From the NCBI GenBank assembly GCA_032718475.1, contig JAUCBJ010008450.1, forward strand, positions 62,001 through 126,000: DNA of 64,000 bases. Reading direction: 5' to 3'. The DNA is from Nemertoderma westbladi (lineage: Eukaryota > Xenacoelomorpha > Nemertodermatida > Nemertodermatidae). The position numbers and the translations under genes are program-made. The notes beneath the pieces are model-generated. The model was not told the origin of the DNA and searched no databases. It saw nothing but the letters and a program-made list of their open reading frames with translations. Numbering within the stretch: position 1 is the first letter of the stretch; every line of letters begins with the position of its first letter. Shown piece after piece: positions 54,176-64,000 of the stretch.

Positions 54176-54408
54176 GTGAGTATTTTTATGACCATGCCTT
54201 TAATTAGTTTCTATGTGTAGCTTTTGTGAAGCTAAGCTTTGCATTTAGCTATAGAAAATAGGAATATTTTAATGCGATATGTTACCCCTGTGAGGGGCAG
54301 CTTTATTATATCTATATCTAAAATATCAAACTATTACACAACTATAAAATAATACAAAGAATTAGGGCATTGTAAAGGCCAAAGCGAATAGTGGTACACT
54401 TTGAGGTG

Positions 54409-54424
54409 CCCCCCCCCCCCCCCC
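54409..54424. repeat. Poly-C tract (16 nt)
   Basis: Sixteen uninterrupted C residues next to the recombinase fragment. Confidence 0.85.
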
Positions 54425-54439
54425 ATTCGAGCAAAAGCT

Positions 54440-54665
54440 AAATTATATATATTGTAATATAACATAATACAATAATAATAACATAATACCATATGGTGTT
54501 GCATAGTAGTACATATATACTGTATCTTAAAAAGGCATTTGAGTTCCACCTACCCCTTGATCTAATTTGGGAATCAGATAGGCCCTCCTTTGCGGCTTCA
54601 GTGGCAACCCCAATCCTAAAGCTATGTGACTTGTATACATTGGTGGGGAGGTTATTAAATAATCT
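54440..54665 (-). mobile_element. Tyrosine recombinase C-terminal fragment (DIRS/Ngaro or Crypton type)
   Basis: The minus strand reads YKSHSFRIGVATEAAKEG, then LSDSQIRSRGRWNSNAFLRY, matching the His-x-x-Arg, GRW and Tyr blocks of the tyrosine-recombinase catalytic end used by DIRS-like retroelements and Cryptons. Only about 50 codons are present; the frame upstream is replaced by a minisatellite. Which of these element types it came from cannot be told. Confidence 0.7.
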
Positions 54666-54669
54666 TAGA

Positions 54670-54824
54670 TGGATGAGTACTAAAAGGAAGAATGAGCTAG
54701 AATGGATGAGTACTAAAAGGAAGAATGAGCTAGAATGGATGAGTACTAAAAGGAAGAATGAGCTAGAATGGATGAGTACTAAAAGGAAGAATGAGCTAGA
54801 ATGGATGAGTACTAAAAGGAAGAA
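54670..54824. repeat. Minisatellite, 33-bp unit, five copies
   Basis: The unit starts tggatgagtactaaaagg and ends gagctagaa, beginning at 54670, 54703, 54736, 54769 and 54802 (the last shortened). Copies are almost identical, so expansion is recent. It keeps frame on both strands, which creates misleading long frames. Confidence 0.95.
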
Positions 54825-55140
54825 TTTCAAAGAATTTAGTGCAGGATTTGGCATTTTGCAATGATAGTAGAACTGTGAAAGCTATATAGAAGCTTTCTTA
54901 AAGTTTGGTGGTGAGTTGTTTAATTGTGTATTTAAGCAACGCCGTTCATGGGAATTTGCGATTCAGCAGTATTGGTTTATATTCAATTATTTAAGCCTAT
55001 TTGGTAGGCATACCTGCATACCGGTATTGATGATTATGGATTGATTATTCATAGACATTGTGTATGTTATACTGGTAGGGCCTATATACTTACATTCAGC
55101 CATTCATGGAGTTGGTTTATTTTTAAATGCTGGTTTATTC

Positions 55141-55215
55141 TATAATTAATAATAAGTAACCTACTAAATAGTTTAACATGGCAACATTAGCTAATAGGCG
55201 TAGAGGCCTAAAGTT
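55141..55215. repeat. 75-bp direct repeat, left copy
   Basis: Identical over all 75 bases to 57764-57838. It includes the start of a gag-like frame (ATGGCAACATTAGC). The 2,548 bp between may be an insertion that duplicated its target. Confidence 0.85.
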
Positions 55216-55259
55216 GATACCACACTGTCACAAAGTTGTACATACTGTGGTTGCCCCCC

Positions 55260-56675
55260 AGTAAAGCATTTTCGGGAGGAGGTACCATCATCGGCAAGTA
55301 CCGGTTACTGGTACCACCTTAAATGAGACCAATACCAGTACTGGTATTGAGGATTCTATAATCATTTGCAATGAAGATGGTCCAGATCAACTCCAACATC
55401 ATATCACTCCCACAACATCTAGCTCAACTACGCCACTCATTGTTGAGACTCCAAGTTCATGTACCGGTACAGATAGTTCAGTCAGTCATCAACCCAAGAA
55501 GTTGTGTCTATCTACTTCTCCCAGTACCGGTACTGAATTACTTTACCCTAAAGGTTTATTAAGCTGCCTGGAAAAATCCAGTGAAGGCAAAGTTCTTATT
55601 AAGAAGAAGTTGTTGTGTGAAGCAGATCGACAGTGCTTGGTAGGGCTTGTAATATCTTACCTAATGCAGATGAATTGTAAGAATCCGGTGCCTGATGAAC
55701 TTTTAACGTCAGCTGTCGAAATCAATAAGTTCTTCATTCATGAAATCCAAGAAGTATACTTCTACAAGAAGTTAGTCACGAAAACTTCTGCTGTAACTGG
55801 AAAGTCCTATGATACTTCGGTTATTGGAGGTAAACTTTATAACAAAGTTCTGACCGTGAAAAAAAAGTCAAAAGACTACAGGCACGTGACACTATTGCAA
55901 TAGCTCATTCCAGTAGCTCCAATCATGAGGACCGAAATGCAGGGGGGCTTTTAACATTAGATGTTGATAACCTTAAAAAAGATTGTGAAGAATGTCTGCC
56001 TTATTTGAAATGTAGTTACATGTCAAAAGAGCACCATGAAAACAGCTCAATGTTTCGATTGGCTGGATTCTACCAAGGGAGATTTGACTTGAGTAGTTTT
56101 CCGTACATGCTGGATGATGCGGCCTCATATCCGGCTCTGAGTTCCGATTTTAAGAAGCTGGGAGAAGTTCGTGGATAGGAAAGCATTGATCCTTCTGTGC
56201 TTTTTAGTCCAATGTTTGGCAATTTGTGTTTCAGGGTTCTTCATTCCCTAAGTGCTGAGCAACTAACTAGTTTAGGAGATGACCCTTCTCCGGCAACATT
56301 GTTGAAAAGGCAATAAAGGCACTACCACTATGACTTTGCAACAAAATGATAATTCGGTTACCTGGTGATGGGAAACGGAAGATGTGGCGGCCTACATTGA
56401 AGGATTGTGCTGATTCATTTGTAATGTATGCGATTGACCATGCAGATATGGATAGTAAAATAAGTGTGATGGCAACGAGTTACTCTGAGAAGCAGCTGCC
56501 AATCAATCCCTTTATAGTTTCCCTCTCGGATAGCAATCAATATGTGATTGTGTACAACAGCTACCGATTTGTTCGCATAACTTTGTTGGAGGCCATTGAC
56601 TTCTCTTTCAAACTCATGCATGTTTGTAACCTACAATACCAAGCTGCATGTGAGCCTATTTGGATATTATTTTAA
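55260..56675 (+). pseudogene. Broken copy of a multi-copy 'SAMD3-like' gene family
   Basis: The + frames resemble a family common in invertebrate and fish genomes and often labelled SAM-domain-containing protein 3-like; its role is unknown to me. Seen: CLVGLVISYLMQM, PDELLTSAVEINKFF, GGKLYNKVLTVKKK, then, after a frame change at an A8 run (55858-55866), CEECLPYLKCSYMSKEHHE and a TAG near 56176. A last piece (56346-56675) has PINPFIVSLSDSNQYVIVYN and LLEAIDFSFKLMHVCNLQY, the usual C-terminal end. At least three breaks make it non-functional. No introns appear, so it may be a retrocopy. Confidence 0.45.
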
Positions 56676-56689
56676 CATCTTTATGGTGT

Positions 56690-57763
56690 GCCTTCATCTA
56701 CAACCAACATAAAGGTTCAAGCTCTACTGTCTGATCTGCAGTATAAGCATTCTTAAGGTCACCAATGTTCTCATGTCAATATTTATGTTGTGTATCTGGT
56801 CGCTTTTTCTACTGGTTGACACCAAAAATGTATAGGCCTAGTCAATCAGGCTGAAAAACCAAGTTAACAATATTGTTTACTAATAATTATTAAACTAGAT
56901 TAGTTATTTACCAACCAGGAACATACATATTTTATATATACTATTTTATATATATTTTCTGAATTATGTAATGCCTTAAGTTTGGATTATTCTGGATTAG
57001 TTATATATATATATACGAACCAGGAAAATACATTTATATACTTTATTCTGGAATACGTAATGCCTAATATACGTACCAGTATATACATGACAGTTGCAAT
57101 CATGGTGTTTTGCAGTGTTTGTAATGATGAATTGAGTTCCTTGGCGATATACCTCTTTCCTTTGGGGGTTATGCATAACATTAACGTGAATAAGGATAAA
57201 TTAATTTGTGGACATGATGGCTGTCAGCTTGATTTTTATAGGTTTTATTCCTAATCTCAACACATACACAACTTTTGAAGCTAATATTGTTTTACAATGT
57301 GTATCTCTAGAGAGTTTTTTAAATATCTGTATATCTGTAAACAAAATTCGCAATATTTGGTTTTTATTAATTAATAATTTTGTTTATTAAATTGTAAGGG
57401 CTTTTGTTGCCCATGATCAAATTTAATTAATATTTTCAATATCCAGTTAATGTTTAGTAAAATATTTGATATCTTGTCAAATAATTTTTGTAATTTAAAA
57501 TATCTTGTCAAATATTTAACAATATGTTCTTACAAATATTGTTAATATATCTTGCCAATTCTGAAAGATTGAAATTTCCACATGTCTATTTTGACAAGAT
57601 ATGATATAGATCCTGACAAGATATTAATTGAAGTTTTCACCAGATATTTTTGACAAGAATATCCCGAATATTCTGACAAGATAAAGGACAAGTGTATTTA
57701 ACTAGATATATCTTGTCATTCTATATTTTTTTTGTCAATTTGACTGAACTTTTTTTAAGAGTG
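56690..57763. other. AT-rich tail with inverted tatcttgtca motifs
   Basis: No coding. Between 57440 and 57730 the word tatcttgtca or close variants occurs several times in one orientation on the left and as tgacaagata on the right, so this part could fold. It ends gaactttttttaagagtg, similar to ends of some miniature DNA transposons, but no matching start was found. Confidence 0.45.
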
Positions 57764-57838
57764 TATAATTAATAATAAGTAACCTACTAAATAGTTTAAC
57801 ATGGCAACATTAGCTAATAGGCGTAGAGGCCTAAAGTT
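57764..57838. repeat. 75-bp direct repeat, right copy
   Basis: Identical to 55141-55215; continues directly into the gag-like fragment. Confidence 0.85.
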
Positions 57839-58293
57839 CTTTATAACTAAATTTATGGATATTTCAAATGATGGTGTTTCTTTGATTGAATTACAATCAA
57901 AATTATTATCAATAAAATAGAGACTGACAATGATAAAACATATAGATGAGCACATTTTTTCCTTTGCTTCAATTGCAAGATCTAATTAATCATAAACCTG
58001 GAAATTCATCATCTTCATCTGCTTGTTTGGCACCAACGGCTGTAAAACATGAGAAAAAATCCAAACTTCCTAAATTGGTATTGAATAAATTTGGTGGAAA
58101 AATTATTAAATATCAAGGTTTTAAGGAAGCATTTAATTCTGCAATTGGAGATGATTCTGGTTTAAATAACGTTGATAAATTAAATTATCTCCAAACACTT
58201 TTGGAAGGCCCACCACTTTTAGCTATTCAAGGTTTATCACTCAATGGAAATAATTATATTGTTGCAATTGTACAGTACTCATGTTTACACAGT
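57801..58293 (+). pseudogene. BEL/Pao-type gag fragment
   Basis: The ATG at 57801 starts a frame (MATLANRRRGLKFF, SLIELQSKLLS) that meets a stop at 57918. After a frame change, 58060-58270 gives KLPKLVLNKFGGKIIKYQGF, LNYLQTLLEGPPLLAI and QGLSLNGNNY, the conserved gag core of Pao-type elements. It is cut off at 58293, where a Gypsy LTR appears to start. The gag is distinct from BEL-A and BEL-B. Confidence 0.7.
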
Positions 58294-58493
58294 TGTTAAT
58301 ATCGTGGTGATGGGATATTATATGCAACAATGTATCATGTATTACCTAATTAGTGAGTAACCAGCTGGACGACTGTACATACACACTACCGTATATTAGG
58401 AATAAGCAAGATAGCAGAAGGGTAATTTTAATATACAGGAACTAATTGATTTAACATTATCTGATTCATTTCATTTACATATTAATCTGAACA
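58294..58493 (+). repeat. Putative Gypsy 5' LTR (200 bp)
   Basis: Begins TGTTAATATCG and ends CTGAACA, with tggcgcagcgttcattg right after it, which looks like a primer-binding site. Gag-like frames follow. The second LTR is not in the window, so the borders rest on end signatures only. Confidence 0.45.
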
Positions 58494-60520
58494 TGGCGCA
58501 GCGTTCATTGAACCCTACCATTACATCAATTATTATAACTATACAATAATTTTGTTACATCTAAATATGAACTTTAATTGTTTATTGTAACTGGTATTTA
58601 AATATGGAGAAACTCACTTATGCAACAACTCACACGCGGTGTATTTCGGCCTAGTAAATTCCGCTCGGCGTTGTTTTGATGATGCTTACAACGAACTAAC
58701 TCAGACCAACATCGCAACTGCAACAATTGAACTCATAGAATCACTCAGCGGAAAAGCAGATGCCTATCGCCGAGCCGCGGACTGTTATAACAACGCCCAT
58801 TTTGAAGTTCTCTGCATGGAACCTAGTGATGAAAGTGACAATGATACTAAACGTGCAGAAAATATTAACAAATACACATTCCAGATTGATATGATTGTAT
58901 CAAGCATACGACGCGAATTCGAAATGGCTAACAATAATATCGATACAACCCAGAATCTATCACCTTGCCCACGCCCTGGTGCTTCAATACACATAGAAAG
59001 GAGTAGCCAACCAAGCCCTCTGACCCCACCACTGTCACTATCCCACTATAAATCATGGCGAACAAAATTTGGCGATTATTACACTATGAATCACATGAAT
59101 GCCATGGACAACAATGATCAGTTAAGTCACCTTCGATCTTGTGTCTCTGAGGATATGCTTTCGAAAATGAGATATACTCTCGGTATACCGATAAATACCA
59201 CTATGTTGTGAATAATATACTAGATAAGCTAGTATTATTTAACAGAAAAGGTGAGTCTTGCCAGGAGGCGATGTGACTTCGACAGCTGTTCCCAAACACC
59301 AGGTGAATCATTTGAAGCCTTTTTTGAAAGGCTCATGAAATTATAGGAGCTCACCGAAATCTCCACAACAGGTTGCTCATGTGCAGCAATCACCTAGTCA
59401 CGCGCTTCATGTGTGGCATAAATAACACCGCACTTCAAAGAAAACTCTTCGCACTGTATAAAAACCAACTGACAATTGAATCTGTAAAGGCTGTATGCAT
59501 CGCATTTGCATGGGGTAATATAGAGACTGCCGCACTGTCAAAAATATCTAACAATGGGACACTGTTCCATACAGTCGATGGTGATGTCAACCAAAGTTCA
59601 ACAGAAGAAACACAAGCTCTTCAAGTTCTTCAACAACTACCAATGAAAAATATCAAACATTTTCCAAACCCCCAAAAAAGTGGTACCCATGAAGCCAATC
59701 GTTCCAGATGTCCAGCCAGTGGACATCTGGAAGCGTTTCAAATCTGGCAAAATAGGACATTCAAGTAAAGCCTGTAAATCGTCATCATATCAAAATAAAA
59801 CGCAGCAAATACAACAGCAACCATCTTATACCGATGATTCCTCAACAATGGTTGCTCACCATTTCATCGGCAAGGTATCAACAAAAGGAAAAGAGCCTAA
59901 TGTAGAGTATATATACAGTACCTCAAATTATTCATATAACACATGACATTTCCGATAAATCAACGCTAAGAATCGCACAGCAAGCACCTATGGCAAACAT
60001 AATAGTAAATCACAAAGACATAACATTTGGCTGCAAAGCACTATCAGACACAGGTGCAGACGCACCAATTATCCCCTACACACTTCTCAACCAATACGGG
60101 TTATAAACCGTGATTGACAAGAAGTACATTCCCAAAATTTATGCTGCTAACAAGCAACTAATTCATGCATATGGGACGATAAAATTAAACATAAAGTACT
60201 ACGGCACAAATGTTGACATCGTTGCGATTGTTACAAAAATCGGATCAACATTCATCATAACTTGGTTTGCCTTAAAAGAACTGAAAATTCCTATGGAAAT
60301 ACATCTAAAACCAGGAGCCAAGCCTTTTAAAGTTCTAACTGCCCGCAAAATTCCTGTGAGGCCGATACCAAAGCCGAATTAGTTAAAATGGTTGAACTAA
60401 ACATTATTAAAAAAGTAAAACTTGTTGAAGGTCAACCACCTCCAGAGTGGGTAGCGCCTATGGTGGTCATTCAAAAACCCCATGGAGGGGTTCGCGTTCG
60501 CATATTTGGGATGCTATATT
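58494..60520 (+). pseudogene. Ty3/Gypsy gag, protease and RT start, decayed
   Basis: 58620-59211 encodes an unnamed gag N part (acidic, Asn-rich, then YKSWRTKFGDYYTMN). 59373-59768 has FMCGINNTALQRKLF, and a degenerate zinc knuckle (FKSGKIGHSSKAC) follows. The protease shows SDTGADAPIIP at about 60050, and a TAA cuts the frame at 60104. 60110-60380 covers the region to the RT; 60385-60515 reads VKMVELNIIKKV and EWVAPMVVIQKPHGGVRVRI, the first RT block. It stops there, so most of pol is missing. Many stops; dead copy. Confidence 0.75.
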
Positions 60521-60665
60521 GGAATCAAGTTATTCAAAAATAACTCTTCATTCTTCAATAAATAAAATCTAAAAACTAAATCTTCAATCAGCAAGCTTCC
60601 TCTCATTCAAAAAAGAGCTTACAACTTTTCTTTCACTTTCCCAATCCTCAATATCATATTAAGGG
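60521..60665 (+). mobile_element. Short LINE ORF2 C-terminal fragment
   Basis: One + frame reads WDAILESSYSKITLHSS and LSFKKELTTFL, like the last residues of LINE ORF2 proteins (WNxLP, SxxSFKKxL). Too short to classify. Confidence 0.3.
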
Positions 60666-60669
60666 CCGA

Positions 60670-60693
60670 CCCCCCCCCCCCCCCCCCCCCCCC
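60670..60693. repeat. Poly-C tract (24 nt)
   Basis: Twenty-four uninterrupted C residues. Confidence 0.9.
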
Positions 60694-62159
60694 AACCAGA
60701 ATAAACCAGAGTAAACCAGAAGTAGGCGTACTAAAGTAGGCTATTTAATGTGCAACTCTCAGACTGTAATCATTTCTATCTTTGTACTTTCTGCCTTTTA
60801 TTAAAACTTATTAAGAAAAGAAACAAACAATTTTGTATTTTGCAATAGACCAAAACATAAGTTGGCGGATTAAACATGAAATAAAATATTAACATCTGTA
60901 AAAGCTTTTGTGGGATAACTGATTCGTTTGCCTTGTTGGCCAGTTCCCCCCCGGTCGCTAGAATACTCTAAAGGGATCTATAGCTAAAAATAGTGCAAGC
61001 TACCAGCTTATTGGCTGATTTGCTGTACGCAGGTATCTGGGCTCTGTTTAATCGGCCAACCAGCCTAGGGAGGTTGCGTCATAGCCTTGTTTTTGTATCT
61101 CCCAATAGAATTTGAGTTAGCCTTGATTTTGACCTATCACAGAGCTACTGAACTGAAATTTTCCTATCTCACTGCTCTTTCTCTGTGTTGAACGGGAGCT
61201 TCGTGGAATAAGGGTAGTTGGTATCCTCGTATAGAGAGTAGTCACGAGTTTTTCAAAGCCACGAAAGAACGGCTTTTTAGTGTTTTGTGCTTTCTGCTTT
61301 TTAGCTCAACACTAGTAGGTTTAATTATAAGGACATATATCCTTTAACTGCAATTTCGTAATCACTGGCGGCTGTGAATATCACTGGCTTTTAATCACTT
61401 GAATATCTCACTGCTAAAAATTACCTGCTCAATCAATACTGTATACTGCTATTTGTTGTCGGTTATTCATTATATTTGTTGATGAATTATTATATTGGAA
61501 TAACGAGAAATAACCCCGAAAACCCAATATTCTTGATATACCGAAGGTAAGAGAGAAAGGTTACCAATAACGATTGTGACTTATGTTAAAGTGGTTTGAA
61601 GTGAATCTAATGTTATTTGATAGACCCTACATGAGTCAGTCTGTGTTCCTTTTATATGTGACTAAAATCAGTGAAGATTGGCAGATTAGTGTGCAGTATT
61701 GTGCAGCATTGTGTACGAGTGAGTCTGTTAAAGAAGCATTTCCTAAAGAATGCGCCATATATGTGAATTATAATTAAGCCATATCGTTGTGAGTAGTTTA
61801 AGTCATAACTCTGTTTATATAAATAAAGCACCACGTCCTAAAGGAACTGTTAATATTCCCGAAGGTGAATAATATTGTCAGAGATTATATAATACTGTCA
61901 GTCGAATAATACATTAGGCTTACATAGCAATAAAAATTAAACCGTCGAACCCAATCTCCCGGGAATATCCAGCGGGTGAATGATCGCGCACAGATTGGTT
62001 TCGACTAGTGTAGTGAATCAAATACTTGTCATAGGCTAAAAAGCGATTTAATATCTAGAAGACATCTTAATTTGGCGGGTTAAACTGCCAAAGGTCTGAA
62101 AGCGCGAACATTAAAGGATATAGCTTCTTTATTGCAGTAAGCAATAAAGTTGAAAGTAC

Positions 62160-62310
62160 CGGTCAACCGGTAAACCTGAACCGGTACATCTGTAGGTCAG
62201 TAGGCCCAACTGCCAGAACCGGTACTGCCGTAGGTCCGTAGGTCCAACTGCCAGAACCGGTACTTCTGTAGGTCCGTAGGCCTAGCTGTCCTAACCGGTA
62301 CTTCCGTATA
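62160..62310. repeat. Short tandem repeat around ccggtac and gtaggtcc
   Basis: About three to four units of roughly 45-50 bp, each with aaccggtac, ctgtaggtc(c/a)gtagg and actgccag. Slightly diverged. Confidence 0.8.
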
Positions 62311-62479
62311 AGTACACTAGTATTATTCGATTTGATTGTTGCATACCGGTAGGCTGTTAAGGGATTAGGGATTGATCACCCCTTATTCCTTTATATGGTT
62401 TACTTATTTCTGTCAAGTTTTATTTATTTGTAGGCCAGTATTGAACAGAAGGCGTATAAACCTGATCAGATTGTACAGA

Positions 62480-63060
62480 CGATTTGTAGGCTGAGCTGTT
62501 GTCTGATTGCTGTTAAGTCTGAACGGATTGCAGTGTATGTAGATCACCTGTCTGATTAAGTACGGTTAGGAAGTAGGGGCAGCGAATGCTGTAAGGTAAA
62601 CCCCCAACTAAAGAATAAGTCGTACTACTGGGTTAGAACGCATACTCCCTAATCATTTCGGAGTCTGCATGTCCTGTATTTTATTTAGGCTTGAGAGTAG
62701 TCTGCCATCGTTTAGTCTGTACTTTGTTTGTGTAAGTCTGTACGGGTAGCGTATAATATTTATTTAGATAATTTGTAGGCTGGATAGTTGTCTGGCTGTT
62801 ATTAGGCCTGAGCGGATTGCAGCGTGTGTAGATCACTTGTCCGATAAAGAACGGTTAGGAAGTAGGGGCAGCGAATGCTGTAAGGTAAACCCCCAATTAA
62901 AGAATAAGTTGTACTACTGGGTTAGAACGCATACTACCTAATTATTTCGGAGTCTGCATATACCGTAGTTTGTTTAGGCTTGATAGTAGTCTGTCAGTGT
63001 TCGGTCTGCATTTTGTTTGAGTAGTTTGTACGCGTAGCGTAATATTTATTATTCAGAGTT
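62480..63060. repeat. Tandem duplication, about 285-290 bp unit, two copies
   Basis: Both copies share gattgcag(t/c)g, gtagatcac, acggttaggaagtagggg, cagcgaatgctgtaagg, gttagaacgcatact and cggagtctgcat in order. The core of about 70 bases is nearly unchanged while flanks differ, so some parts may be under constraint. Confidence 0.85.
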
Positions 63061-64000
63061 TATGCGATTATCCGCAACATTCATTCCCCAAGTTTGTTCC
63101 TACAGTAATTGTGTTTGTTATACATACCGCTATAGTTAAATTAACCCCGGTACTACACGGGCTGCTTGGCGTAGGTAAAGACTGGTGATTTTGTGCATCG
63201 GTCACTCCAGCAGATGCCGTGGTTCTTTTAGCTATTCAAGTATATTTAACTACTGATTATATGTTATACAAGTACTCGTACCTAATTTAGGGTTTAGTGT
63301 ACAGTGCTTTCCGAAAGTAATTAGTGTAGGCATTATATTTGTGTTGTAAAGTGGTTGATAGGCACGTTCGATTAGCTCTATTAACTTCTAGGTAGGAACA
63401 CTCCGTGATACATAACGTAGAACCTATAGCGATACGGCTATAGGTCGTCAGGCGGTGGTATTTTTCTATCTGGACAACGCAGTGTATTTACTACTACTTA
63501 TTATTTCAAATACCGTAGTACCCTGTCCGTTGTAATAACCAGAATTCTAACCCTTTGTTAGGCTGGTTTGTAGACTTCTTGTAAAATTACCCTGAAATTC
63601 GTATTTTGCGTTTTTGTAAATTTTTGTGTTTAGTTAGAGATTGTAATCTCACCCGAATTGTACGTAATTTGTAGTATTAAGTAACTCAGGTAAATTAGAA
63701 TCATTTGTTTTAGTGTCCTATAAGTAACACTTCACTGAAAGCGCACCGCTTTGTGTAGTGATTACTCCCCAGAAATAATAACATTTATTTCAAACATTGA
63801 CAAAACCCATTAAAACGGGTATATATATATTATAAATCAAATCTAACGATTTATAAATAGTAGGCCTACCATATAACAATTAGGTCTCAATATCAGTTGG
63901 ACTACTGCTTAAATAACGGTAATAAAGTAAGTTAAAGTAACCAAGTAACCCTAAAGTTCAGAAATTCAATTATTCTAAAATAATTGATATACCGGTATTT

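Larger units (their letters stand above)
60694..64000. other. No recognised gene; local repeats
   Basis: The longest frames are under 70 codons and lack motifs. Base composition is less AT-rich than the introns. Two local repeat sets (62160-62310 and 62480-63060) lie here. It could be a long retroelement LTR or leader, or intron of the crystallin gene. The domain 5 B exon expected downstream of 54175 was looked for and not seen. Confidence 0.5.

Noticed and set aside
54438-54854. 138-codon frame with repeated FFLLVLIHSSS, as a membrane protein
   Set aside because: The hydrophobic repeats are the 33-bp minisatellite read in one frame; only the C-terminal recombinase part is real.
1-64000. Bacterial or viral contig
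   Set aside because: Spliced crystallin exons, LINEs and nested LTR elements with decay show a eukaryotic chromosome.

Overview
This window looks like nuclear DNA of an animal, probably a marine invertebrate. It is AT-rich, carries introns with GT-AG borders, and is packed with animal-type retroelements: BEL/Pao, Ty3/Gypsy, several APE-type LINEs, a Penelope-like element, a tyrosine-recombinase fragment and foldback elements. There is no operon structure and no dense coding. The foldback elements with 15-bp end repeats recall sea-urchin TU elements, and multi-domain beta/gamma-crystallins occur in several deuterostome and basal animal groups. The sequence alone does not fix the phylum.

One host gene can be supported. 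It is a multi-domain beta/gamma-crystallin gene on the + strand with eight exons between 15,339 and 54,175. They encode parts of five crystallin domains and both ends lie outside the recognised exons. Exon phases agree at every junction but one: the exon at 38,254-38,373 ends in an in-frame TAG and does not match the phase of the next exon. The introns, up to about 10 kb, hold nearly all the mobile DNA.

Layout. 1-13,464: an old BEL/Pao element (BEL-A, minus strand), split by a young complete LTR element (2,767-11,044) with 539-bp LTRs differing at one base and a 5-bp target duplication. The young element keeps gag and protease but has no reverse transcriptase, RNase H or integrase. 14-15 kb: LINE fragment, poly-C and a tandem repeat. 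15.3 kb: first crystallin exon. 15.6-24.2 kb: LINE fragments, a 1.1-kb foldback element, a perfect 101-bp hairpin, an internally deleted LINE and a Penelope-like element with an inverted partial copy. 25.2-25.9 kb: two crystallin exons. 26-34.8 kb: LINE family A interrupted by a complete 6.03-kb CR1/L2-type LINE flanked by a 131-bp target duplication. 36.3-38.4 kb: three exons and a tRNA-like SINE head. 41.8-45.4 kb: LINE fragments and a second foldback element with a perfect 9-bp duplication. 45.9 kb: exon. 46-50 kb: tandem repeats, including a roughly 49-bp minisatellite with a nine-monomer higher-order repeat. 50.3-52.9 kb: a 5'-truncated relative of the CR1/L2-type LINE. 53.4-54.8 kb: Gypsy integrase tail, crystallin exon, tyrosine-recombinase fragment. 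55.1-57.8 kb: a broken copy of a multi-copy gene family between perfect 75-bp direct repeats. 57.8-60.5 kb: BEL-type gag fragment followed by a decayed Gypsy element. 60.7-64 kb: no recognised gene, but two sets of local repeats.

The most unusual items are the LINE whose ORF2 starts with a roughly seven-segment membrane domain and a 2A-like motif ahead of the endonuclease and reverse transcriptase; the young BEL element without polymerase; and two foldback elements built on related 15-bp repeats. All functional statements come from motif reading by eye; no database search was run.
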